Source: Methylacidiphilales bacterium (GTDB lineage Bacteria; Verrucomicrobiota; Verrucomicrobiia; Methylacidiphilales; UBA1321). Taken from it: a stretch of 64,000 nt of DNA. Numbering within the stretch: position 1 is the stretch's first letter; every line of letters starts with the position of its first letter. Positions 7,865 through 15,830 of this stretch are shown here, in pieces. Under the pieces are notes generated by a model, which made no database searches, was not told the DNA's origin, and saw nothing but the letters and a program-made list of their open reading frames with translations. Made by a program: the position numbers and the translations under genes. The stretch lies in NCBI GenBank assembly GCA_021272165.1, contig JAJSLK010000083.1, positions 1 to 64,000 of the forward strand, written 5' to 3'.

Positions 7865-7956
7865 TCCTTAAAATGACCGTAATTTCGGTCTTCCGTTCTC
7901 TCTCTTTCATTGTCGAAACAGTTTGATTCGTGTACTTTGGTGGTCGTTCCCGATTT

Positions 7957-8157
7957 ATGCCCCGCCTGAAAAACTTTCTGCATCGTGTCCGCGCCCGGTA
8001 TGGCAACCGGAAAGGGCAGACATTGGTCGAATATGCGCTGGTGCTGGCGATGGTGACGGTCTGCATGGTGGGGGTTTACACACTGCTGGACGCCCGGCTG
8101 GTAGCGATTTTCAGCGCCATGACCGACCTGTTGGACACGGCCCAGAGCAGTACTTAG
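7957..8157 (+). CDS. Flp/Fap-type pilin-like protein, copy 2
   Basis: The 66-residue product has a basic leader (MPRLKNFLHRVRARYGNRK), the prepilin site G-QTLVEYALVL, a hydrophobic helix (LAMVTVCMVGVYTLL) and a short tail. The 10-residue KGQTLVEYAL block is identical to that of copy 1, but the rest has diverged. No good ribosome-binding site precedes it, unlike copy 1. The ATG at 7957 is preferred to an upstream GTG at 7930 because it gives a leader of the same length as copy 1. It may be a minor pilin; that is inference from the weaker expression signals. Confidence 0.82.
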   Translation: MPRLKNFLHRVRARYGNRKGQTLVEYALVLAMVTVCMVGVYTLLDARLVAIFSAMTDLLDTAQSST

Positions 8158-8171
8158 CCATCGCCTCAGGA

Positions 8172-8199
8172 GGCAAGCGAACATATAAATCGGCTTGCC
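8172..8199 (+). terminator. Hairpin between pilin 2 and rpmE
   Basis: GGCAAGC (8172-8178) and GCTTGCC (8193-8199) form a perfect 7-bp stem with a 14-base AT-rich loop. There is no T tract, so it may be a weak terminator or part of the rpmE leader. Confidence 0.35.
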
Positions 8200-8232
8200 C
8201 TTAATAAAAATTGAGATAGGTTCACGACTCTC

Positions 8233-8478
8233 ATGAAACCGAATATCCACCCCGAATATGTGGAAACCCAGATTGTCTGCGCCTGTGGCGCGGTCTATCA
8301 CACCCGCTCCACCAAGCAGAATATCCGTCTCGGTATCTGCGCCGCCTGCCATCCCTTTTTCACCGGCCAGCAGAAGTTCGTCGACACTGCTGGGCGCGTA
8401 GAGAAATTCACGCGGCGCTTTGGCACGAGCAAGATGACGGAAAAAAGACTCGCCGGAGTGGCCCCGAAGAAAAAATAG
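8233..8478 (+). CDS. rpmE: 50S ribosomal protein L31, zinc-binding type
   Basis: The 81-residue protein starts MKPNIHPEY and contains the L31 signature CHPFFTGQQKFVDTAGRVEKF. Four cysteines (16, 18, 36, 39) in CACG and CAAC keep the zinc-ribbon form of L31. A lysine-rich extension closes the protein. It is followed by a strong terminator at 8491-8530, so it is probably transcribed separately from prfA. The presence of the zinc form here contrasts with the L32 gene at 12718, which has lost its ligands. Confidence 0.95.
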   Translation: MKPNIHPEYVETQIVCACGAVYHTRSTKQNIRLGICAACHPFFTGQQKFVDTAGRVEKFTRRFGTSKMTEKRLAGVAPKKK

Positions 8479-8490
8479 CTCTTTTCCCCC

Positions 8491-8530
8491 GGGCGCAGTC
8501 TGTCGCACACGCGGCAACTGCGCCCTTTTT
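8491..8530 (+). terminator. Rho-independent terminator after rpmE
   Basis: GGGCGCAGT (8491-8499) pairs perfectly with ACTGCGCCC (8517-8525), with a further 6-bp inner stem TGTCGC/GCGGCA and an ACAC loop. TTTTT follows at 8526-8530. Confidence 0.9.
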
Positions 8531-8566
8531 GTTTTCCGACGACCTCTTTGTTAATTCAACCCGATC

Positions 8567-9652
8567 ATGGATCTTCATTCCCATTTGGAACGGTTTGGCC
8601 GCCGCTTTGCCGAGCTGGAGGAGTTGCTGGCCAGCCCCGATCTCTACAGCAACCCGCAGCGCGCGCAGGAACTGACGCGGGAACACGCGCGCCTGAAGCA
8701 GGCGCTGGCAGACGGGCAGACGTGGGCGAAGCTGCGGCACGACCTGGCCGAGGCCGAGAAGATGGCGAAGAACACGGCCGAACCGGAGATGGTGGAGATG
8801 GCGGAGGAGGAATTAAAGACGCTGCGGCCGGCCTACCAGAAGGCGGAGCAGGCAGTGCGGTTCGCGATTGTGCCGCCGGATGAGAATGATTCGCGCAATA
8901 CGATCGTGGAAATTCGCGCGGGAGTGGGCGGCGAGGAGGCAGCGCTTTTCGCGGCGGAACTGGCGCGGATGTATACGCGTTACGCGGAGAAGGTGGGCTG
9001 GAAGACGGAGACGCTGGAATTGAGCCCGGCGGAAAAAGGGGGCGTGAAGGAAATCGTTTTCCAGATCAACGGGACGGACGTTTACAAGAAGATGCGTTAC
9101 GAGAGCGGCGTGCATCGCGTGCAGCGGGTGCCGGCGACGGAAGCGCAGGGACGTGTGCATACGTCGACCGCGACGGTGGCGGTGCTGCCGGAGGCGAAGG
9201 AGGTTGACGTGGTGATCCGTCCGGAGGACCTCGAGATCACGGTCTGCCGTTCGGGTGGTCCGGGCGGGCAGGGGGTCAACACGACCGACTCAGCGGTGCA
9301 GGTGACGCACAAACCAAGCGGGCTGACGGTGCGCTGCCAGGACGGTCGCTCGCAGCTGAAGAACAAGGACAAGGCGCTGAACATTTTGCGGTCGCGTCTG
9401 CTGGAAAAGCAACAGCAGGAAGAGGAGGAAAAGTACGCGAAGCATCGCAAGAGCCAGATCGGCCATGGCGACCGGAACGAAAAGATCCGGACTTATAATT
9501 TTCCGCAAAACCGGCTGACGGACCACCGGGTGAACTTCACGGCTTACCATTTGTCGCAGGTGATGGAGGGAGACGTTGATGAGATTTTTGAGGTGCTGGC
9601 GGCGCACGCACTGGAGGAGAAATTCCGGGAGCTGGAAAACGGAACGTCATGA
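8567..9652 (+). CDS. prfA: Peptide chain release factor 1
   Basis: RF1 reads UAA and UAG stop codons and releases the finished peptide. The 361-residue protein has the PAT codon-recognition tripeptide in RVPATEAQGRVHTS and the GGQ hydrolysis motif near residue 235 (CRSGGPGGQGVNTTDSAVQ). GGQ is within the standard RF1 length of about 360. The SPF tripeptide of RF2 is absent. The stop overlaps the start of prmC by 4 bases (ATGA), which couples the factor to the methyltransferase that modifies its GGQ glutamine. Confidence 0.97.
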   Translation: MDLHSHLERFGRRFAELEELLASPDLYSNPQRAQELTREHARLKQALADGQTWAKLRHDLAEAEKMAKNTAEPEMVEMAEEELKTLRPAYQKAEQAVRFAIVPPDENDSRNTIVEIRAGVGGEEAALFAAELARMYTRYAEKVGWKTETLELSPAEKGGVKEIVFQINGTDVYKKMRYESGVHRVQRVPATEAQGRVHTSTATVAVLPEAKEVDVVIRPEDLEITVCRSGGPGGQGVNTTDSAVQVTHKPSGLTVRCQDGRSQLKNKDKALNILRSRLLEKQQQEEEEKYAKHRKSQIGHGDRNEKIRTYNFPQNRLTDHRVNFTAYHLSQVMEGDVDEIFEVLAAHALEEKFRELENGTS

Positions 9653-10485
9653 CTGTCGTGGAGCTGCTCGAATCGACCACCGGCTATTTTTCCCGGCACC
9701 AGGTGCCGTCGCCGCGATTGACGATCGAGTTGATGCTGGCGGAAGTGCTGCAGAAGACGCGGATGCAGCTTTATCTTGAATTCGACCAGACGTTACCGGA
9801 GGCGCAACTGGAGCGGCTGCGGCCGCTGGTGAAGCGGCGGGCGGAGGGGGAGCCGCTGGAATATGTGCTGGGCGTGACGACATTCGCGGGGCAGCGGATC
9901 GAGGTGACGCCGGATGTGCTGATTCCACGGCCGGAGACGGAGATTTTGCTCGAGGAGGCAACGAAGCTGATCGATCCGGCGGGGCTGCCGGTACTTGATG
10001 TGGGGACGGGTTCGGGCATCCTGGCGGTCGCGCTGGCAAGAAAATTTCCGGGGCTGGAAATTTTCGCGACGGACATCAGTTCCCGGGCGCTGGAAGTGGC
10101 GCGGCGGAATGCAAAAGATGTCGGTAATATTTGCTTTCTCGAAAGCGATCTGATGGAAAACAAGGCATTGCCCGAAAGGTTTCAAATGATCGTGGCGAAT
10201 CTTCCCTATATTCCGACCGGCCAGATTGAGGGGCTGATGCGCGAAGTGCGTCATGAGCCGCGACTGGCACTGGATGGAGGAGCGGACGGGCTCGATTTGA
10301 TCCGGCGGCTGGTGGCGCAGAGCGCGGGGAAAGTCCGGTACCTGGCGATGGAGCTGGGGGACGGGCAAGCGGAGGCTGCGAAAACGCTTTGCGTGGGCGC
10401 TGGTTACGCTTTAATGCGAATCTTACCCGATTTCACGGGTTGCGAGAGAATTCTCGTGGCAGAACAGGTGGAAACACATGGATAA
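9649..10485 (+). CDS. prmC: Release factor glutamine methyltransferase (HemK/PrmC)
   Basis: PrmC methylates the glutamine of the GGQ motif in RF1 and RF2 using S-adenosylmethionine. The 278-residue protein has the N-terminal helical domain, EPLEYVLGVTTFAGQRIEVTPDVLIPRPETE, the SAM-binding motif DVGTGSGILAVALA and the acidic ribose ligand FATDIS. The usual catalytic NPPY is NLPY (Asn184-Tyr187, in VANLPYIP), a substitution in the substrate-glutamine clamp. Asn and Tyr are kept, so activity is likely. The start overlaps prfA and the end overlaps murA by 8 bases. Confidence 0.92.
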   Translation: MTVVELLESTTGYFSRHQVPSPRLTIELMLAEVLQKTRMQLYLEFDQTLPEAQLERLRPLVKRRAEGEPLEYVLGVTTFAGQRIEVTPDVLIPRPETEILLEEATKLIDPAGLPVLDVGTGSGILAVALARKFPGLEIFATDISSRALEVARRNAKDVGNICFLESDLMENKALPERFQMIVANLPYIPTGQIEGLMREVRHEPRLALDGGADGLDLIRRLVAQSAGKVRYLAMELGDGQAEAAKTLCVGAGYALMRILPDFTGCERILVAEQVETHG

Positions 10486-11734
10486 ACTGGTTGTAAAAGG
10501 CGGCGCCCGCCTCAAGGGTCGCGTGGAGATCAGCGGCTCGAAAAACTCGGCGTTGCCCATTCTGGCGGCAACGTTGCTGACGTCGGAGACGTGCGTGCTG
10601 CACAACGTGCCCGATTTGTCGGACATCCGCTTCATGCTTGAGATTCTAGCACGGCTGGGAGCGAAGGTGACGTTTGAGAACGGTACAGTGACGACCCGCG
10701 CGGAGAAGGTGGTGACGGAAGTTCCGTACGACCTGGTGCGGAAGATGAGGGCCTCGATCTGCGTTTTGGGGCCGATGATCGCGCGATGCGGAGAGGCGAA
10801 GATTTCGGAGCCGGGAGGCTGTTCCATTGGCGACCGGCCAATTGATATTCATTTGAAGGGGTTGGGGGAACTGGGTGCGCCATCCCATAGTGAAGGGGGC
10901 AACGTTTACATCCCGAAGGCGACCTTGATCGGGAAGGAGATTTTTCTCGGTGGAAAGTTTGGTTCGACGGTTCTCGGCACCGACAACGTGATGATGGCGG
11001 CGACCCGGGCGAAGGGAACGACGATCATCGAAAGCGCGGCCTGCGAGCCGGAGGTACGCGACCTGGCCGAGTTTCTGCGGAAGATGGGGGCCAAGATCGT
11101 GGGGCACGGAACGCGCCGGATCGAAATCGAGGGCGGCGACAACCTGGGCGGGGTGGAGCACACGGTGATTCCGGACCGGATCGAGGCGGGGACGTATATG
11201 GTCGCGGCGCTGATCACGCAGGGCGACGTTTTCCTGGCCGGGGCGGAGGCGGAACATCTGGTCAACGTGATCGACCGGATGAAGAGCTGCGGCGCGCAGA
11301 TCAAGTCGGAGCCGGCCGGGATTCAAGTTTCCGCGCCGCGGAAGCTTAGTTCCATCGATTTGGTGACCGAGACTTATCCCGGTTTCCCGACCGACATGCA
11401 GGCGCAGATGTGCGCGTTGATGTCGGTGACTCCGGGGATCAGCGCGATCACGGAAAAGATTTTCCCGAGCCGCTTCATGCACCTGAGCGAGTTGCGCCGG
11501 ATGGGCGCCTCGGTGGAGCTGGAGGGGGCGACGGCGATTCTTCACGGCGTGAACCATCTCAGTGGCGCCCCGGTGATGGCGTCGGATTTGCGGGCCTCGG
11601 CGGCGCTGGTGCTGGCCGGTCTGGTGGCGCACGGCACGACGGAGGTGAACCGTGTTTATCACATCGACCGGGGATATGAGCACATCGACGAGAAGCTGCG
11701 TCGGCTGGGCGCGGAGATCGAGAGGGTGAGGTGA
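10478..11734 (+). CDS. murA: UDP-N-acetylglucosamine 1-carboxyvinyltransferase
   Basis: MurA transfers enolpyruvate from PEP to UDP-GlcNAc, the first committed step of peptidoglycan synthesis. The 418-residue protein starts [31 protein letters not shown], with the conserved Lys-Asn pair near residue 22. The catalytic cysteine is Cys115 in [13 protein letters not shown], so the enzyme should be fosfomycin-sensitive by the usual rule. [15 protein letters not shown] and [14 protein letters not shown]-type ([15 protein letters not shown]) motifs are present. It lies in a tight run with prmC and coaD, with overlaps on both sides. Confidence 0.97.
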   Translation: MDKLVVKGGARLKGRVEISGSKNSALPILAATLLTSETCVLHNVPDLSDIRFMLEILARLGAKVTFENGTVTTRAEKVVTEVPYDLVRKMRASICVLGPMIARCGEAKISEPGGCSIGDRPIDIHLKGLGELGAPSHSEGGNVYIPKATLIGKEIFLGGKFGSTVLGTDNVMMAATRAKGTTIIESAACEPEVRDLAEFLRKMGAKIVGHGTRRIEIEGGDNLGGVEHTVIPDRIEAGTYMVAALITQGDVFLAGAEAEHLVNVIDRMKSCGAQIKSEPAGIQVSAPRKLSSIDLVTETYPGFPTDMQAQMCALMSVTPGISAITEKIFPSRFMHLSELRRMGASVELEGATAILHGVNHLSGAPVMASDLRASAALVLAGLVAHGTTEVNRVYHIDRGYEHIDEKLRRLGAEIERVR

Positions 11735-12249
11735 CCGAAACGGCTAAGGGTTCCGTCCCGCGCCGGATCGTTTATCCCGGGACGTTTGACCCGATCACCA
11801 ACGGCCACCTGGACGTAGTGGAGCGGGCGCTGCATCTTTTCGACGAAGTCGTGCTGGCGGTTGCGGCGGACACGACGAAGAAACCGCTTTTTGAGCTGGA
11901 TCAGCGGCGTTCGCTGGCGGAGCAGGCATTGAAGGAATTTAACGGGCGCGTGAAGGTAACCGTGTTTCGAGGACTGCTCGTCGATTTTGTGCGCAGTCAG
12001 GAATCGCGGGCGATCCTGCGCGGATTGCGCGCGGTGTCGGACTTTGAATTTGAGTTTCAGATGGCGCTGATGAACCGGAAGCTGTCGGACAACATCGAGA
12101 CGATTTTCCTGATGCCGCGCGATACGTACACCTATCTCAGCTCGACGATCATCAAGGAGATTGCGCGGCTGGGCGGCGATGTTTCGTCGTTCGTGCCGCC
12201 GGCGGTTGAGGAGGCGCTGAAGAAGGCGTATCATGGAGGCAAGCCGTGA
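11731..12249 (+). CDS. coaD: Phosphopantetheine adenylyltransferase
   Basis: CoaD joins ATP and 4'-phosphopantetheine to dephospho-CoA in coenzyme A synthesis. The 172-residue protein has the nucleotidyltransferase motif YPGTFDPITNGH, RGLRAVSDFEFEFQMALMNRKL and the second motif YTYLSSTIIKEIARLGGDVSSFVPP. The GTG start overlaps the murA stop by 4 bases, and the ORF is open only from there with the family N-terminus about 10 residues in. It ends overlapping the DUF177 gene. Confidence 0.95.
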   Translation: MTETAKGSVPRRIVYPGTFDPITNGHLDVVERALHLFDEVVLAVAADTTKKPLFELDQRRSLAEQALKEFNGRVKVTVFRGLLVDFVRSQESRAILRGLRAVSDFEFEFQMALMNRKLSDNIETIFLMPRDTYTYLSSTIIKEIARLGGDVSSFVPPAVEEALKKAYHGGKP

Positions 12250-12707
12250 ATTTTGCGCCCGCATTGATATCGGAAGAGCATCCGCTGGAGATACGGGAGG
12301 AGCTTCCGGGCGCGATGCTGGGCCTGAACGAGGGTTCGGCGCGGACGCCGGAACCAATCCGGGTGGAACTGCTGGTACAGAGGGACGAGGGGGATATCCT
12401 GGTCACGGGCTGGACGACGACGACGCTTTCGCTGGTTTGCGGACGGTGTGCGGAATGGATGCCGTGGCCGGTGCGGGCCAAGGCGGAGCATATTTTTGAG
12501 GCGCCACATCCCAATTCCATCGACTTGACTCCCTTCATCCGGGAAGATATTTTGCTCGAATTGCCGTTGAACGCGGTCTGTCGGCTGGGAGCGGATGGTC
12601 GGTGCCCGGTGACTGGCGAGTTCCACCAACCGCGCCCTGAATCTTCCGATTCGCTTGTCCGAGAGGAAGTTTGGGAGGCGTTGAGCAAAATAAAACCAAA
12701 GAACTGA
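12246..12707 (+). CDS. DUF177/YceD family protein
   Basis: The 153-residue protein shows the YceD pattern: PIRVELLVQRDEGDILVTGWTTTTLSLVCGRCAEWMPWPV, IDLTPFIREDILLELPLNAVC and a C-terminal helix with WEALSKI. The C-x2-C pair and the ExxxLxLP block are the usual family features. YceD genes nearly always precede rpmF, as here (10 bases), followed by plsX and fabH, and the family has been linked to 23S rRNA accumulation. The GTG start overlaps the coaD stop. Confidence 0.9.
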   Translation: MNFAPALISEEHPLEIREELPGAMLGLNEGSARTPEPIRVELLVQRDEGDILVTGWTTTTLSLVCGRCAEWMPWPVRAKAEHIFEAPHPNSIDLTPFIREDILLELPLNAVCRLGADGRCPVTGEFHQPRPESSDSLVREEVWEALSKIKPKN

Positions 12708-12717
12708 TATATTATTT

Positions 12718-12903
12718 ATGGGAGTCCCTAAACGTAAAACATCGAAGATGCGGCTGCGCACGCGCAAGGCCGCCAACGCCTGGAAAACACCTGGTCTCTA
12801 TGTCGACCCGAAGACGGGCAACCGTCATCATGGACATTGTGTGGACCCGAAGACAGGCACCTATCGTGGCCGTCAGGTTATTTCGCGCACTGTTGAAGAG
12901 TAA
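12718..12903 (+). CDS. rpmF: 50S ribosomal protein L32, ligand-poor form
   Basis: The 61-residue protein opens MGVPKRKTSKMRLRTRKAANAW, the classic L32 start, and ends YRGRQVI. Only one cysteine (Cys41) remains where zinc-binding L32 has four. VDPKTG occurs twice, at residues 29-34 and 42-47, which looks like a small internal duplication covering the former ribbon. It lies in the conserved DUF177-rpmF-plsX-fabH order. Confidence 0.95.
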   Translation: MGVPKRKTSKMRLRTRKAANAWKTPGLYVDPKTGNRHHGHCVDPKTGTYRGRQVISRTVEE

Positions 12904-12941
12904 TCGGCGCGAGCCGATTTGGAATCCAGCCCGGGGTTTGC

Positions 12942-13997
12942 ATGTCCACCAGCACGAAGATCGCTCTTGATGCCATGGGGGGCGATTCGGCCCTGGCGAG
13001 CACCGTGGCGGGGGCGATCGAGGCGCTGGAGAAGTTTCCGGACATCGAACTGATCCTGGTTGGCGACCAGCCGCGGATTGAGAAGGAGCTGGCGCATCTG
13101 GGTGCTTCGCCGGACCCCAAGCGTTTTTCGATCCATCAGGCCTCGCAAGTGGTGGAGATGGCCGACAGCGCAACGGACGCGCTCCGCAAAAAGAAGGATT
13201 CGTCGATTTCCCGTGCGGTCGATCTTCTGGCCGCGGGCGGAGCGGACGCATTGGTTTCGGCCGGGCATACAGGCGCTTTTGTCGCCGCGGCGAAAGTGAA
13301 GCTGCGGATGCTGCCGGGAATCGACCGGCCTGGAATCGCGACGGTGATGCCGACGGAGACAAACCTGTTCCTGCTGATCGATGCGGGGGCGAACGTCGAT
13401 TCGGAGCCGAAGCACCTGCTTCAGTTCGGCATCATGGGCGCGGTCTATTCGCGCGAGGTGCTGGGCTGTCACAATCCGCGGGTGGGGCTGATGAGCATCG
13501 GCTCGGAGGCGGGAAAGGGGAACGAGCTGACGCGCGAGGCCTACAAGGAACTGGCGCAGGCAAAGATCAATTTCATCGGCAACGTGGAAGGGCATGATCT
13601 GTTCAACAAGCCGGTCGACGTGGTGGTCTGCGATGGTTTTGTCGGCAACGTGATCCTGAAGACCTCGGAGAGCCTGGCGGGAGCGATTTTTTCCTGGCTG
13701 AAGCGGGAGCTGAAGAAGGACCTGGTGCGGCAGGCGGGCGCGATGCTGGCGAAGGAGGCCTTTTATACGATTCGCCGGCGTACGAACACCGAGGAATACG
13801 GCGGGATGCCCCTCCTGGGCGTGAACGGCATTTGCATCAAGGCCCACGGAAATTCGACTCCGAAAGCAATTAAAAACGCAATCCGGGTCGCACGGGAAGC
13901 CGTGACTCAGAAGGTAAATCCGCTTATTGTCAGGGCCATTGCCCAACATGAGCCATTTGTCCCAGAAGCCATCAGCGACGGAAAACGTGCGACGTAG
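12942..13997 (+). CDS. plsX: Phosphate acyltransferase
   Basis: PlsX makes acyl-phosphate from acyl-ACP for phospholipid synthesis. The 351-residue protein has the signatures KIALDAMGGDSALA, DALVSAGHTGAFVAAA, IATVMPTETNLFLLIDAGANVD, GLMSIGSEAGKGNE and FIGNVEGHDLFNKPVDVVVCDGFVGNVILKT (read in segments). The end overlaps fabH by about 50 bases, which suggests translational coupling. Gene order rpmF-plsX-fabH is widely conserved. Confidence 0.96.
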   Translation: MSTSTKIALDAMGGDSALASTVAGAIEALEKFPDIELILVGDQPRIEKELAHLGASPDPKRFSIHQASQVVEMADSATDALRKKKDSSISRAVDLLAAGGADALVSAGHTGAFVAAAKVKLRMLPGIDRPGIATVMPTETNLFLLIDAGANVDSEPKHLLQFGIMGAVYSREVLGCHNPRVGLMSIGSEAGKGNELTREAYKELAQAKINFIGNVEGHDLFNKPVDVVVCDGFVGNVILKTSESLAGAIFSWLKRELKKDLVRQAGAMLAKEAFYTIRRRTNTEEYGGMPLLGVNGICIKAHGNSTPKAIKNAIRVAREAVTQKVNPLIVRAIAQHEPFVPEAISDGKRAT

Positions 13998-14970
13998 CGC
14001 CTCCATCATTTCCACGGGAGCCTATCTTCCGAGTCGTATTCTGACCAATGCCGACCTGGAAAAAATGGTCGAGACTTCCGACGACTGGATTCTTTCGCGC
14101 ACCGGCATCCGGGAGCGGAGGATCGCCCGTGAGGATGAATTCACGTCTGACATGGGCGCGGCGGCCGCGCGGCAGGCGCTGGAACTGGGTGGGATCGATC
14201 CGGGTAGCATCGATCTGATTATTGTGGCGACGTGCACGCCCGACACGGCGTTCCCGTCGACGGCGTGCCACATCCAGCACAAGATCGGCGCGAAGCGGGC
14301 GGCGGCCTTTGATTTGCAGGCGGCGTGCTCCGGTTTTCTTTATGCGCTGGTGACGGCGGATCAGTTCATCGCATCGGGGATTTACAAGACAATCATGGTC
14401 ATTGGCGCGGAGAAACTTTCGTCCATCGTGAACTGGCAGGACCGGAACACCTGCGTCCTTTTTGGCGACGGGGCGGGCGCGGTGATTTTGCAGCATCGGC
14501 CCGGGGCCAGGGGGCTGCTCGCTTACGATCTCGGTGCCGATGGCGGGCAGGGGGACATTCTTTCCATTCCGGCGGGCGGCTGCCGCCTGCCGATCACGCC
14601 GGGGGTTCTCGACCAGAGGCTGCAGTATATCCAGATGTCGGGGAAAGAGGTCTTCAAGTGCGCGGTGACGGCAATGAATCGCTCCGCGGAGGATTGCCTG
14701 GAGAAAGCCGGGCTGAAGGCGGAGCATCTACGCTGGATCATTCCGCACCAGGCAAATTTCCGGATCGTCGACGCAGTGGCGCAGCGGCTCAACGTTTCGC
14801 TGGAGCATTTCGTGATGAATCTGGACCGCTACGGCAACACGTCGTCAGCCTGCATGCCGATCGCGCTGCACGAGACGAGCATGGCGGGGAAGCTGGAACG
14901 GGGTGATTTACTTTTGATGGTTTCCTTCGGCGGCGGTCTGACTTGGGCGAGCACGGTTTTGGAATGGTGA
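13948..14970 (+). CDS. fabH: Beta-ketoacyl-ACP synthase III
   Basis: FabH starts fatty acid synthesis by condensing acetyl-CoA with malonyl-ACP. The 340-residue protein carries the catalytic triad: Cys127 in DLQAACSGFLYAL, His267 in IPHQANFRIVDAV and Asn in DRYGNTSSACMPIAL near 297. Other signatures are DDWILSRTGIRERR and the C-terminal SFGGGLTWAS. The ATG at 13948 (MSHLSQKP) was preferred; a TTG at 13927 would lengthen the overlap with plsX. The N-terminus carries about 20 extra residues before the family core starts (RRSASIISTGAYLPS). Confidence 0.96.
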   Translation: MSHLSQKPSATENVRRSASIISTGAYLPSRILTNADLEKMVETSDDWILSRTGIRERRIAREDEFTSDMGAAAARQALELGGIDPGSIDLIIVATCTPDTAFPSTACHIQHKIGAKRAAAFDLQAACSGFLYALVTADQFIASGIYKTIMVIGAEKLSSIVNWQDRNTCVLFGDGAGAVILQHRPGARGLLAYDLGADGGQGDILSIPAGGCRLPITPGVLDQRLQYIQMSGKEVFKCAVTAMNRSAEDCLEKAGLKAEHLRWIIPHQANFRIVDAVAQRLNVSLEHFVMNLDRYGNTSSACMPIALHETSMAGKLERGDLLLMVSFGGGLTWASTVLEW

Positions 14971-15038
14971 GCGCCGAGGGTGATGGTTCATCCCGGGCGG
15001 GTTGAGACATTGATCCGGTTGGAGTTATTTATTTTGGG

Positions 15039-15821
15039 ATGAACACATCTTCTTCCATCTGGGAAACACGCAAGACCGAGCTGGAATTGCCGGAGGAGGT
15101 TGATCTCCAGGTGGAGGTGGCGAACGTGGGGAGCCGCACGCTGGCGATCCTCGCGGACCTGATGCTGGGCGGGTTGGTGCTTTTCGTGGCCTACAGCCTG
15201 ACAATTTTGCTGGCGCGGGATGAGACGCAGGACTGGCTGGCGCGGTTCAGTTCCAACACGCTGGAGATGTTTTTTATCCTGCTGATCTTCGGCTTCCAAT
15301 GGGGCTATTTCAATTTCTTTGAGTGGATATGGAACGGGCAGACGCCGGGCAAGCGGCTGCTGCATCTGCGGGTCATCAAGGTGGATGGATCGCCGGTGAG
15401 CGGGGTCGATGTTTTGCTCCGTAATTTGTCCCGGCCCATCGATACGCTGGGGCCGATGGGGTTGATCGGGTTGCTGATGATTTTTGTGAGCCGCAAGGCG
15501 CAGCGGCTCGGTGACCTGATGGCGCGGACGCTGGTGATTCATGAGACGGAGATCGACTGGTCGATCTTTGACCAGGTCGAAAACCCGGCGACAGACGGCT
15601 CCTCGGTCAGATCAACGGCGCCTGCGATCCGGCTGACTTCGGAACAGTGGGAACTGCTGCACCGGTACCTTAATCGCCGCGGGAACCTTCAGCCGGAGGT
15701 GCGCGAGCGGCTGGCCCGGTCGCTTTACGAAAGCCTGAAGCCGGTGGCGAAAGGAACGGAGCTGGAACGATCCCCGCTGCCGCCGGAAGATTGGCTCGTC
15801 GAATTGGCGCGTCGAACGTAG
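15039..15821 (+). CDS. RDD family integral membrane protein
   Basis: The 260-residue protein has an N-terminal cytoplasmic stretch, then the RDD core. NVGSRTLAILADLMLGGLVLFV gives the arginine and first Asp of the family, and WNGQTPGKRLLHLRVIKVDG is the typical loop. Membrane segments are at about 33-56, 76-98 and 148-166. A soluble C-terminal part of about 80 residues follows. RDD proteins are of unknown or diverse function. Genes of this type often head clusters with DUF4129, MoxR, DUF58 and SpoIIM, and this one does. It may be the first gene of an operon through 21177. Confidence 0.88.
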   Translation: MNTSSSIWETRKTELELPEEVDLQVEVANVGSRTLAILADLMLGGLVLFVAYSLTILLARDETQDWLARFSSNTLEMFFILLIFGFQWGYFNFFEWIWNGQTPGKRLLHLRVIKVDGSPVSGVDVLLRNLSRPIDTLGPMGLIGLLMIFVSRKAQRLGDLMARTLVIHETEIDWSIFDQVENPATDGSSVRSTAPAIRLTSEQWELLHRYLNRRGNLQPEVRERLARSLYESLKPVAKGTELERSPLPPEDWLVELARRT

Positions 15822-15830
15822 TTTGTCGCC

